From Zea mays (taxonomy: Eukaryota > Streptophyta > Magnoliopsida > Poales > Poaceae), in contig NC_050100.1 of assembly GCF_902167145.1 (NCBI RefSeq), forward strand, positions 213,646,081 to 213,710,080: a stretch of 64,000 nt of DNA, read 5' to 3'. This document shows, in pieces, positions 46,763 through 57,239 of the stretch. Below the pieces are notes generated by a model that saw only the letters and a list, made by a program, of their open reading frames with translations, searched no databases and was not told the origin of the DNA. Numbering within the stretch: position 1 is the first letter of the stretch; each line of letters begins with the position of its first letter. The translations under genes were made by a program, and so were the position numbers.

Positions 46763-48557
46763 ATTCTGTAGCAAATAAATATAAATAAGAATGTTGAGAG
46801 ATACGTTAACAAAATAAGATGAATTTACCATTGCTAATGTTAATGACATAAGTGGTACTAAAAATATGAAATTAATATACTAGTACTTTTTTCTCGTGGA
46901 AACCGAAGAGGAGAGGTGGACTACACCAGTGCGGGATGGGATCCAATGTTCCAATCCAAACTAGTAACCATCCGATCATCCAACTATCTAATCCAAACTA
47001 CAAAACCTTCCTCGTTCCTCCTTCCTGCGCTACTGTGTGTGGAGAATGGAGAGGGTCAGATGGAGAAATAGGGGAGGGACGAGGTGGGGAGCGTCGCTGC
47101 TGCTGTGTACCTACCATACCACATGGGCTGAGGTGGGGACGGGTGGGTGCACGATGCTTGGGCTCGGCCGCGGGCAGTGATGGGCGCGGAACTCGCGGCG
47201 GAAACGGTCGTGGGGCACGGTCGCTCGGACACCAGGGTCACGCAGGGTAGCCTAGCGCGGGGCGGGCGTTGGGGCTCGGCCTGGGCGCGCGTGGATGCGG
47301 CTCCGCGGAGCCTAGCCGGGTGGCCGGTGTCGGTCAGCCTGGGCGCCGAGATGAGGCGTGGTCGGTGTAGGCGCGTCGGGGGAGGGCGGCTCGGCCAGGG
47401 CTTGGCCGCTGCTGCTCGGTCGGGACAGAGAGGAGCGAGGCAGGGGAAGGGAGGAGAGAGGTGAGGGGAGAGAGAAGAGGGAAGGGAGAGATAGAGGTGG
47501 CGGTGGCTGGGAGAGAAGCCAAAGAGCGCGTGGTTGCTAGGGTTAGGTAGATGGGCCCCTAGTGGGCCTTAGGGTTAGGGAGGGTTTTCTTTTTTCTTTT
47601 TATTTCGAAATGCATTTTTAAATTACTAAAAAATTCATAAAAAAATTACCAAATAAATAATAAACATTTGAATAAATTATTACGAATGCAAATAAATAAT
47701 AAACATTTGAATACAAATGGGTTAACACACCTTGTTTCCTATTGCTGAATGTATAAATGCAAAAGCTAGAAAACCATTCACCCCTTGTTTATAAACCTTT
47801 GTCTCCGTAGAAAACAATTCACTTGTGATCCATGATTTATCCATACTCTTTATGTAGGATTCGAAACGACTTTTAATTCGAATCTAATATCATATAAGCA
47901 CAAAGAACACAGTCATATCCATATATAAACAAACCATGAAATAAAAAGACAAACAATATTAAAAAGAAATAAATCACCACGCAATTTAGCGATCAATGTT
48001 TACTTGTTTTAATTAATTTTTAGTCATTAACATCTACAGGTACGTTAAGGCTATAAGATTTGATAGTGATCCTTACTCTATAGCGACCCACCGCTAGTCT
48101 CCGACGATATCTATAGCGACCAACCATAAGTTGTTACATTTCTAGACTTTTAGCGACCAACCGACCGTTGCTACAAAAGGATTTAGCGACTGACCGTCGG
48201 TCCCTAACCTTTAGCAATCAACAGTTGGTACCTAATAAGGGTCGCTAAAGATCAACCGTCGTGTAGTGTATTTTATTCTATTTTAATTTCTAAATTATCA
48301 AATACAGAAACTGAAATAGAGATTAAAATGTAATAAAATAAAAGGACTAAAAATTAGTTCGATATAAACCAAACAACCATAGTCACGAGTGAAACCAGGA
48401 TCTATAGCGATAGAGGGGGCCATAACAGCCCACCAGCCCTTTTGGCTCTGCTACTAGCGACAATAGTGGATCCAGTCTTTCCAAAAACTATAATAGCCTC
48501 GCCATGGAGTTATACAATTCACTAATAATTGACCTTTTATTAATAGAAGTACAGTTA

Positions 48558-48763
48558 AGGGGTGTTTGAATGTAGTAGAGCTAATAGTTAGTTGACTAAA
48601 AAATTACTGATAGAGTTAGCTAGCTAACTACTCTCTCATTTCTTTTTTATTTGTCGCCTTTTAGTTTAAAAATAAACTAGCCGGGGTTTAGAGTTTAGGG
48701 TTTATAAATAGATAACCTACTTTTAACACCTAACTATTAGCTCTAATTCACTCAAACATAACC
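48558..48763. mobile_element. MITE, about 206 bp
   Basis: Inverted ends: ggggtgtttgaatg...gagctaatagttag on the left and ctaactattagctctaattcactcaaacataac on the right. AT-rich interior with a tagctagctaacta stretch. TSD not certain; Tourist-like by size and ends. Confidence 0.7.
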
Positions 48764-49348
48764 TAGGTCAACGTATGCAGTTTATGCCTCCTATCCCAAA
48801 TGAATTTATACGCCATCTTCTATGGAAAATGTTGCAATGAATTTATATGCCTCCTATCCCTTCACTTACTGCCGCCGGCCGTGCGGCCCTTTTCCTTGTC
48901 CGTTGTTACGTTTTGCCTTGCTGGCCAAGATGCTGACGCAACATAAGCCCTCGCCAGCAGTGACGTCGACCATACACATACACAACAAGCACATCAGACT
49001 GAGCTGAGAAGCCGGGGTGGATGTATATACATGTCGGCAACGAACTGGCGCGGCGATCCGTTTCTTTGAAGTTTCGCGTAGTACGTGACGACTGGAGATT
49101 GCATGCATGTAGTTCTCGTTCATCTCTTCAGACCCAGTAGAACTGTGCAAAACCGCGTCTGAGCGCATTATTATAGTATTGTCACGAGCTCGACCGTACT
49201 CTCAAGTAACGCAGTCTATACCGCACTTGACGTCGTCTCGTGTCAAGCCACATGTTGTACACACGTTAGCAACGAGCGAACTATATTATTCTTTTATCTT
49301 GCATGAAATTTTCACATAGCTTTAAGCCGCTTCAACTATTTGCATGGC
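48764..49348. other. Upstream region of the peptide gene
   Basis: Low-copy-looking DNA with no repeat recognised. Small ORFs such as 48866-49168 on the minus strand show no domain. It probably holds the distal promoter of the gene at 49633. Confidence 0.5.
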
Positions 49349-49357
49349 TATATATAC
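49349..49357 (+). promoter_or_regulatory. Putative TATA box of the secreted-peptide gene
   Basis: tatatatac lies 276 bp upstream of the ATG. Transcription would start near 49385, giving a 5' leader of about 250 bases with GCTAGCTAGC-type repeats (49431-49443) and no long upstream ORF. Confidence 0.5.
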
Positions 49358-49632
49358 CTGCGCAACAAAAACTATATCGATCACTCGTTCGGCATCGATC
49401 CACGTCGTGGCGTCGTGCAAAAAAACCAAGCTAGCTAGCTAGCTCTCGTCCAAACCTCACAAGCTGATTAATCACTACTTAAGCAGTAGTACGTCTAGTT
49501 ATCTTTTTTCGCCTCATCGCTAGCTAGCTCTCCGATCCAAACCCTGCAGCAGCTGCACGATCGTGTATTCGTGTGTGTAGCAAAAGCTAGAGCTAGTAGC
49601 TAGCGCTTCATATTACGCAGATATATATATAT

Positions 49633-49899
49633 ATGGCCATGATCATGACCAGGTTCGTTCTGCCACTGATGATGGCAGTGTTGATGCTGCTGGCGGCGCT
49701 GCAGCCGGGTACGGCGCGGCGTATCGAAGACCAGAAATGGACCGGCGGCGAGCTATCCGCCGCCGCCGCCGGCCACCATCGTCCTATCGTACAGTTCGCC
49801 AAGCACCTGTACCTGCAGCGACGACTGCAGCAAGCGCAGCCATCGTGCGGGAGCTATTACACAGGCAGCCCATCTTGCTCGCACCGCCGCCAGCCCTGA
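49633..49899 (+). CDS. Small secreted peptide precursor, family not recognised
   Basis: An 88-codon frame, the only credible host gene here. Residues 1-28 form a clear signal peptide: a short charged start, a Leu/Met/Ala core at about 8-22, and a small-residue site before the Arg pair at 29-30. A variable middle follows (Ala run 43-46), then a second dibasic site at 63-64. The last 24 residues hold only two cysteines (72 and 82) around GSYYTGSP. This layout, with signal peptide, variable pro-region and short C-terminal Cys loop, suits a processed signalling peptide, though I match it to no named family (not CLE, CEP, IDA, EPFL or PSK by motif). CTNIP/SCREW-like two-Cys peptides are an alternative to test. 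Codons are GC-rich at third positions, as in many grass genes, unlike the AT-rich flanks. The start has G at +4, a TATA box lies upstream and AATAAA downstream. No intron is needed. Confidence 0.75.
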   Translation: MAMIMTRFVLPLMMAVLMLLAALQPGTARRIEDQKWTGGELSAAAAGHHRPIVQFAKHLYLQRRLQQAQPSCGSYYTGSPSCSHRRQP

Positions 49900-50135
49900 G
49901 ATCAAGAGAGACGACACAGCGCACCCTTCAGTCCTTCACGTGCATGCGTCAACGTACGGATATCAAAGCACTGATATATATATACACTAGGTTTGGCTGT
50001 TGTGTTATTTAACTTTCTGCATGTGATAATCGAGATATAGATATAACTACAGTGTGACGATGACTATATTTTTTTTTATGATGCTTCCCTGTTTTATTGT
50101 AAGTCTCGATGAAGTATATATATTGTAGTTGCTTG

Positions 50136-50141
50136 AATAAA
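50136..50141 (+). terminator. Putative polyadenylation signal
   Basis: aataaa lies 237 bp after the stop of the peptide gene. The stretch between is AT-rich without an ORF, consistent with a 3' UTR. Confidence 0.55.
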
Positions 50142-50680
50142 GTAAATTAGTATGGATTTTCTTGTAATTGGAGCTCCTCCATATATATATTATCTCCATT
50201 CTCGAATATTTGTCACACGCGGGCTAGTTCATTTTTTTAATAAAACACGACAAATAAAAAAGAAACACAATATTTCCAGCAACCCTTTGATTCCTCCTAT
50301 TAATGCACCGTCCTCGCTATTTTTCAGCATCCCCAAATTATCTAGCTCTTTCGTGGTTTTCGTTAGAAATTCTACAGTATTTTGGGCAACATATGTAATC
50401 GCAAACCAGAATACGCATCCAATAGTCATCATTACCAAACTAATAACAAGATTTTTTTTTTATTTTTTAGAATATATCTGAGCTATTTTAATTTTTTTGG
50501 TAGTGCTTCTGACTAGAGTTAACACGGAGCTTCGTTAGAGTCTTCCAATTAATAACACTCCTAAGCTTTCTAAAGGTACTCGGCATCGAAGTTTATGATT
50601 GAATTACTTTTTGGATATTTTTTTGCAACCCGTCAGCAATAACAAAAAAAAGTGCTTTCTAGTTTCTATAGGATTCATTG
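50142..50680. other. No gene seen
   Basis: AT-rich DNA. Overlapping ORFs on both strands near 50152-50481 are low-complexity and show no domain. Confidence 0.6.
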
Positions 50681-50688
50681 TCTTCAAC

Positions 50689-51189
50689 TATACATGTCCA
50701 AACAGGTGGGCCGTGTCGGCCGGGTACGGATCCACCTTCGGCCCACGTTTCGGCCCGGCACGTCTAGGCCCGTTAGGTTGACGGGTCATGCCGGGAGGGG
50801 CCACCATACCACATCTCAGGCCCGAGCACGACACGGATATAAACACGTCGTGTCGGACCGGCCCGCAGCCCGTTAAGGCCTGTCGTGCTTTGACCGGAGT
50901 GAGAAGGAAAATAAGCAAAAAAAAGCCTAAAAACAAGTTTTACTAGGATCCGAACCACTCTAGCCAACTAAATTAAATTTATTTTATGTCTAAACTATTA
51001 AAGTTGCTTCTAATATACATAGAAACGCGCTGAGAAATTAAAAAAAACAGGCCGTGCTCAGGTCGCACGGTGTGCCACGGCAGCGGCCCATGCCCAGCAC
51101 GAATAACAAGCCGTGTCGTGTTCGTGACGGGCCAAAAGCATGTCGTGCCATGGGCCGTCCGGCGGGCATGGTCCATTTGGACATGTATA
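50689..51189. mobile_element. Non-autonomous hAT element, 501 bp
   Basis: Perfect 14-bp terminal inverted repeats (tatacatgtccaaa / tttggacatgtata) and a perfect 8-bp TSD tcttcaac (50681-50688 and 51190-51197), the hAT target size. The interior is rich in gggcc/cgtgtcg words in inverted arrangement and has no transposase. Confidence 0.92.
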
Positions 51190-51410
51190 TCTTCAACTGA
51201 TCATGTAACACTTTAGTTCTACTACACTACACTACATATTTTTGTGAGTAAATATTGGATACTATCGGGTTATATTAATATTTTATAATCTTATATTGAA
51301 TATTTTTGGCAATTAAAGAAAGTAGCAGTGATGACCAACAATAAAGTGATGCCCTAAAAACGTCATTGCTCGTTCCTTACTCGAGCAGATGAGTACTAAC
51401 TTGGACGAGT

Positions 51411-51640
51411 TTTTGGAGGTCTGTTTGAAAAAAGTTCCCTACACATATCAGATGCAAATCCATCCCGCCCTTCACATTTATCAGCTGCAGATCGGATCTG
51501 CACGACCAAAAGTCATAATTGGTTGGGACTCCTTGTAATTTCTATCCGCTTGGATCTGCAGGTGATAAATGTGAGGGCTGCAATGGAATGTGTTTACATT
51601 TGGTATGCAAGGATTTTTTTTTCCAAACCGTGGCACTGGA
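51411..51640. mobile_element. Foldback MITE
   Basis: The left half, cttcacatttatcagctgcagatc (about 51470), pairs with gatctgcaggtgataaatgtgagg (about 51553). The arms continue outward to gtctgtttgaaaaaag and its diverged partner. Ends and TSD are approximate. Confidence 0.6.
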
Positions 51641-52163
51641 GATGCAGAAACGTAGCTACGATGCCCCCCTAGTATGCTCTGATGACTATTAATCCAACGA
51701 TTATCACATCACGTCCGACCATATCCACGCCCACACCCGCTCTATATCCATCTGTCTTTTTTCAATTTCGCAGAACATGTAACCATGCATACCCACCTTT
51801 TAAGTTGGTTATAGTTTTATTTTATTTACTAACAATATAGGATAAATCTCTTACCTCCTTAGCAATCAACCATGAAATATCAATTACATTTAATAATCGG
51901 CCCCATTAAATCCAATGTACGGTAACTTGCTGGGATAGACACATTGCTCACGGCAATGCAAAGGACGCCAAAAGACAACACCGAAAGGTCCGAAAAGGTG
52001 AAAGAGCGACATCATTACAGATGAGAAATTAGAGCGCTAATTTTGGAACTTGTCGTAAGAAAGGATCGCCAGACCGACATCTTTTGCGCGCAAGTCAAAC
52101 ACACACTTTGCGACGTCGTCGCAGTGAGCGTTGACTTGTGTACGTGTGCATTCGTAGCTTGCT
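51641..52163. other. No gene seen
   Basis: Mixed-composition DNA between MITEs. No ORF of note. Confidence 0.6.
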
Positions 52164-52166
52164 TTA

Positions 52167-52761
52167 GGGTCTGTTTGTTTACCCCCAGATTATATAATCT
52201 AGATTAAATAATCCTAAGAGGCAAACAAACAGTCTAGCTTATTTGCCCAGATTATATAATCTAATCCCTTGGATTATGATAATCCATAAGCAAGTGAGGA
52301 GGTACTTAGGGCGTGTTTGGTTCACGGTAGATTTTAAGAATCTGATTTTAAGAATATATTATGGATCCAAACAGAGTTTATTCTGTGCCTTAGATTCTGC
52401 GCTCGTAGAAACAAAATCTGTAGAATCAAGCCATAGTTGGGTTTTCTTGGGTAACGTGAACATGCAGATTTTAAAAATCTGCGGAAACCAAACGCGGCCT
52501 TACTTCAGATTATTTTTTTCCACTTTCTCACTACCCTTTCAAGTTTCCTAGAAATTACCCATCATTGCCATTATAATCTACCGAATCGTTTTTGCGCCTA
52601 TCGGATCGGAGAAGCCCGCCGCCCAACAAAAACACGCCAGATAATATGGGTAAACAAACATGACTACTCAGATTATATAATCCAAATTATATAATCCAGA
52701 TTATATAATCCTCCAAAAATAATCCAGATTATATAATTCATTGGGGTAAACAAACAGACCC
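52167..52761. mobile_element. Tourist-like (PIF/Harbinger) MITE, host of a second MITE
   Basis: Ends gggtctgtttgtttacccc and ggggtaaacaaacagaccc are inverted, with TSD tta at 52164-52166 and 52762-52764. Rich in attatataatc words. Without the nested 191-bp MITE and its TSD it is about 400 bp. Confidence 0.88.
52309..52499. mobile_element. Nested Tourist-like MITE, 191 bp
   Basis: Ends gggcgtgtttggttc and gaaaccaaacgcggcc are inverted, with TSD tta at 52306-52308 and 52500-52502. It sits inside the larger Tourist-like MITE; the 102-codon ORF across it is not a gene. Confidence 0.87.
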
Positions 52762-52764
52762 TTA

Positions 52765-54048
52765 GTTTGCAAGTTGTGGTCAGCTTAATTAACCTACGAG
52801 TCGCACACGTAAAAGGCCGTAAAAGCATGGAATCTCGAGTCCCACTGTCCCTTTAAAGCTTATACTAATACAATACTCGTGCGTGACAATGGTATACCAA
52901 TCATATTTGATGTTACCGTACGACACGCGAGAGCCCAGTGGCAAATTAGTGTGGTAAATCCTAACCACAAGAAAATAAATTTTAAATTAAAACGGACCCT
53001 TTCAAAAAATTAAACTTAAAATTAAAGTGGACATATAATCCACATGCCAGATATTCAACAACATATATTGCAATTTATCTTAGCTAAAATTAAAGGTCGA
53101 GAAAGATATAAGCTGAGCTTAGTTCGGTCCCTCGTCATCCTTCATCTAGACATCTAGTGAGGTGCTACTATTTAGAAGCGTTGCGCTACTTGTAGCTTCG
53201 TGGCGTGTTAGATTTGAGTGTTTTCTTATGTCCCATCTAAAAGTTGGCGACCCACGTCAGGACAGTGAGTTAGATTAATTTTTCCTTTTAAAAACATGTC
53301 AAAGAACAAAGCTCAACTTTTTTTACATGCTCCAATTTAACTGAATTCTAATACCATCTTCTTCACAAATATACGACATCGTTGACTTTTTTTTAAAAAA
53401 ACTTTGACCACTCACCTTATTCAAAAATATTTATTTAAAAATATAAAATTTTAAATCAAACACAAACTACCTTAAGTGATAAAATAAATCACAACAAAAT
53501 AAATGATAACTCATTATTTTTTAAATAAGATGAGTGTTCAAATATTTTTAAAAAGTCACCGGTTTCATATATTTAGTACAATATATAAAGCCACTACAAC
53601 TTAAAGCGACTGCTGCCGCTGACAGCACAGGATAAAAAACGATCGATGCAGATCCGGTCAGGTACGTATGCCGGAAAATCTGCATCTCGGTCGAGTTCCA
53701 CACTGTAGCGATCCTTCACAAACATTCGGCGAGAAATGGACGCACGAGAATGCGTGCGGCCACGGTTGAACTTTCTACCTGTAGCGCTACGTTCTGAACG
53801 TTTGAGCGAGTGTGTAGCCGGTCAGGAAGACTGACTATCAGACGTGGACTTGAATAGGAAATCTTGACCGGCCGGTCAGTTAACCCCGTATATATTTTCC
53901 TACGCCCGAAATAAAGGTAACTTAAATTATTTTTCAGGTTTAACTAAATTTATAGTGGATACGGTAACGGTAAGTCTATCTTCAACCGTTCCTGAGATAC
54001 TTCTCCTCTTATCCGTACTATGTAAAATATTATACTATCTCTCCTTAG
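52765..54048. other. No gene; weak inverted repeat
   Basis: AT-rich. 53385-53570 holds an inverted pair (actcaccttattcaaaaatattt versus aaatatttgaacactcatcttatt in the complement), probably an old MITE. Nothing else seen. Confidence 0.55.
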
Positions 54049-55695
54049 ATTAGGCCTGCTGAGTGGCCTATAACACGACTCGAAAAAGTATGGCACTAAC
54101 CTGATCGAACTTGCACTTCATCATGCCTGAACTCGCATGACCCATAGACACTATCTTAATCGTGTTCTTTGTCGAGTGTCTAAGACACTCGACAAAATAT
54201 TTACCGAGTCGACAAAATATTTGTCGAGTGTTACACTTGGCAAATAATACTCGGCAAACATTTTATCGGCAAATAGTTTTTTTTGTCGAGTACTTTTTTC
54301 GAACACTCGGGAAAGACTTTGTCGAGTGTCGAAAAGTACTCGGCAAATTAAGAATCGAAAAAACCCCAAAAAATAGCAAAACATTTTTTAAATTATAAAA
54401 CAACTCTCCAACCACTATCCACTCGCAAACCTCTCTCTCGTTCATACGCTCCTCTACCACTACACTACTACATCAATTAAGTCTATATTACGTTTTCATC
54501 CCTCATGTACTATAACAATCCGAGAGTAATTTGATTATTCAAGACACTAAATGAATTCATTTGAAAATATGACAAACTATAATGTTGCATAACTTTTTGA
54601 GATCTATAAGTTCTATTTTGATAGTTTCTACATCCGAGGCCGTTTACAAAATTTGAATTTCAGATTTGAAAACTTCACACGAATTTTTCAATGATAAAAT
54701 GATTTAAAATAAAAAAAATTTTAATTACAAAGTTTCATTACATTTTAAGACCTACAACTTTTATTTTGGTGGCTTTTTCCATCCGAGATAGTTTGAAAAA
54801 TTCAAACATAGTTTTGCACGACAAGATGATTTCAAAACAAAACATTGTCAACTATAAAGTTTCATAACTCTTCGATACCTACAACTTTCATGATGATGGT
54901 TTTTTCTTTCGAGGTCATTTTTAAAATTTAAATTTTAAATTTTTAAAATTCAGATATAGTTTTTGTTGACAAGATGACTTCAAATGAAAAGGTTGTCAAC
55001 TACAAAAATTCTATAACTTCTCAAGATCTCCAAAGTTTATTTTTGATTGTTTGATCATTTGTTCATCTCACAAGATGGTTATAATAATATGCACAAATCT
55101 TATACATCTCTCGTAGTTTCATAAACTACGAGAGAGATATATGTTTTATGAACAAATTTATTTTTATTTTGTCATATAAAGAAATGTTCAAAATATAAAT
55201 TGTACATCATGATGAATTATACAAATTTATAGTTGAAAACGTTTTCATTTGAATTAATTTACTGCTTTAAAATATGATATTTAAATTGTCTTTGCCTAGT
55301 GTTGAAAAAACACTCGGCAAATAAGCTTTTTGTCGAGTGTTATATTTTTGACACTCGACGAAGAAGCTATTTGCTGAGTGTTTTATTTTTAACACTTGGC
55401 AAGAGTTTTTTTGCTGAGTGTTTTTTAAAAAATATTTGGTATTCGACAAAAAGCCAAATTCCGGCAGTTAGACCATCTCGTGCTTACCTTGATTCTCTGA
55501 CGTGGAGGGGCGAGACGCGACAGTAGTTTTTTGGTACCATCCTCGCTTTTCGTCGAGTAGCAGCGGAAGACCATGACATGTCCTTTGTTGCCGGGTATAG
55601 GTGGCTAGATTGGCTAGGCCCGCTGAGCCGCCTAGAGAACAAGTCGAAAAAGGCTGGCACTAGCCTGGCTCGGTTCATAATTCATCATGTCTAGG
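54049..55695. repeat. Direct repeat flanking a CACTA-like relic
   Basis: 54049-54145 and 55609-55695 are diverged direct copies (aggcc(t/c)gctgag...cgaaaaag...tggcacta(a/g)cctg...catcatg). The second copy is cut at its 3' side by the E3 LTR. They may be two copies of one repeat or the arms of an older element. Confidence 0.5.
54147..55469. mobile_element. Degraded CACTA-like element
   Basis: Subterminal repeats tttgtcgagtgt / acactcggcaaa crowd both ends (54165-54350 and 55290-55450), in opposite orientation. The right end, aaagccaaattccggcag, resembles a decayed CACTA terminus. No transposase frame; the interior is AT-rich with repeated ctacaactttc phrases. Confidence 0.65.
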
Positions 55696-57184
55696 TGTAA
55701 GTGCAATCAACCCCAATTAAGGGTTTTGGTGATTAATGACAAAACAAACTGAGATTCTAACAAGTTTGCTCCTAGTATGTACACAGTATTTCTACAGACA
55801 GGAGAAGCACAGATCCTACGAGAATAAAAGTATAAAGCACAGCGGATTTAAAATTCCACATCATATGGCGTGCTCCAAGTGCTATGAAACAAAGGCGGTG
55901 CTAAGTTTATAATTCTTGAGTCATAGGAATCGCCGTACAATTAAGAGGGATCCGCGACGGTTAAGTAAGTGGTGAAACGAGCCAAGTTCAATTCTTCTGA
56001 AAACTCCGTTGAGATCATTTTTTTCACAGATCATGAATGCTCTTGAGAAAAACAAATTTCACTTCCCTCAAAGTCCCTCCCTTTGTTCTATTCAAAATTC
56101 TCAAAGTTTGGTTTCAGCCCCCAAAACCGGTTCAACCGGTCCTGAAACCGGTTCAACCGGTTTTGGGTACTGTTCACCCTGCCACCTCTGCTCTGACCTG
56201 TCTGACAGTCAGAGCTGTCAGAAAAGTCGCAGCAGATATTTTTCTGAAACCGGTTGAGCCGAAATTTGACCCTACTCAGCCGGTTTTGAAACCGGTCCAG
56301 TGTCCGGCTGAGTAGACCAGTGGACCGGGATCCCCCTGGTAGAAACCGGTTCAACCGGTTTGAAAACCGGTTCAACCGGTTTTTACCCACTTTCTCCCAA
56401 CGGCTGCCAGCTTTTGGGGGATCCTTTATATACCCCCTCACACTCTCTCTCTCATTTACTTCGGCCTCTCCCACGAATCTTTGGCTGACCAACCCTCAAA
56501 CAAGAGCATTCACTTCACCTCTCACACCCGCAATCGCATCTCCTTCAATCATTTGAAGGACCCTTGGTGTGAGGTGAACTCGATCGAACTCGCTGTCAAT
56601 TTCATCTCGATTCTCCCATTCTCTTGTTCTTGAGCTCGTTGCAAACTTAACCGTGTGCGGATTTGTTACTCTTGTAACCTCGTGTTCCTTGACGGTTAGA
56701 GGTTGCTTGGGAGTCTCCAAATTTGTGGACGACCCCAAGAAGTTTGTATCACCCGCTCCTTGAGCAGATTTGAGAAGAGATTGCCTTGACCTTTGTGGTC
56801 GGCTTGTGGAGGATTAGGGTTGGAAAAGACCCGGCCCTTTGTGGGTTCCTCAACGAGGAGTAGGACACCTTTGTGGTGGTGCCGAACCTCGGGTTATATC
56901 GCGTGTTCTTGTGTGTTCTTGTTAAGCACTTCATATTCGGTGGTTGGTTCATATTATTCATTTAAGTAGTTCTTGTGTAGGGCAAATCTTTAGCTATTTT
57001 CTTTACTACTTCGCATTTGTTCAATAGATTATTAAATTTAAGTTGAGTGGGTTCAAACTTGTTCAGTTGTGATTAAAATCGACTGAACCGGTTTGCACCT
57101 GTGCAACTTTAATTTAACCTATTTCGAAGTTTTTAGTGAAAATTTTCAGGTGTAGCCTATTCACCCCCCTCTAGGCTACTTTCA
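55696..57184 (+). repeat. 5' LTR of E3
   Basis: It is about 1489 bp, from tgtaagtg to ctttca. AACCGGTTCAACCGGTT palindromes lie at about 56126-56162, 56243-56300 and 56343-56382. TATA (tttatata) is at 56424-56431, followed by a CT-rich stretch. The left end is inferred. Confidence 0.88.
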
Positions 57185-57186
57185 AT

Positions 57187-57198
57187 TGGTATCAAAGC
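57187..57198 (+). other. Primer-binding site of E3
   Basis: tggtatcaaagc follows the LTR by two bases and differs by one base from the E2 site (tggtatcagagc); initiator-Met tRNA type. Confidence 0.82.
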
Positions 57199-57239
57199 TT
57201 CGTGCCTCGTTTTACGCTTAACCGCGTGAGGAAACGATC

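Larger units (their letters stand above)
33342..48268. mobile_element. Non-autonomous CACTA transposon with nested gypsy G2
   Basis: Begins cactacacgacggtt and ends with the exact complement aaccgtcgtgtagtg, with TSD tat at 33339-33341 and 48269-48271. Subterminal repeats of the form tttagcgaccgaccgt fill 33360-33560 and 48100-48260 in varying orientation, as in other CACTA elements. Without G2 and its TSD it is about 2.4 kb. The left arm (33560-34268) shows no transposase. The right arm has a GC-rich block (47050-47540) with a 105-codon ORF at 47147-47464 that I do not recognise, and then AT-rich DNA to 48000. Confidence 0.92.
33306..48374. mobile_element. MITE split by the CACTA element
   Basis: Left part 33306-33341 and right part 48269-48374. 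The ends are inverted repeats sharing tttggttt and gaactaatttttagtcc. Removing the CACTA insertion restores a short continuous MITE of about 140 bp. It is the outermost layer of this nest. Confidence 0.8.

Noticed and set aside
47147..47464. 105-codon ORF in the right arm of the CACTA element
   Set aside because: GC-rich, no domain; noted within the CACTA entry but not called a gene.
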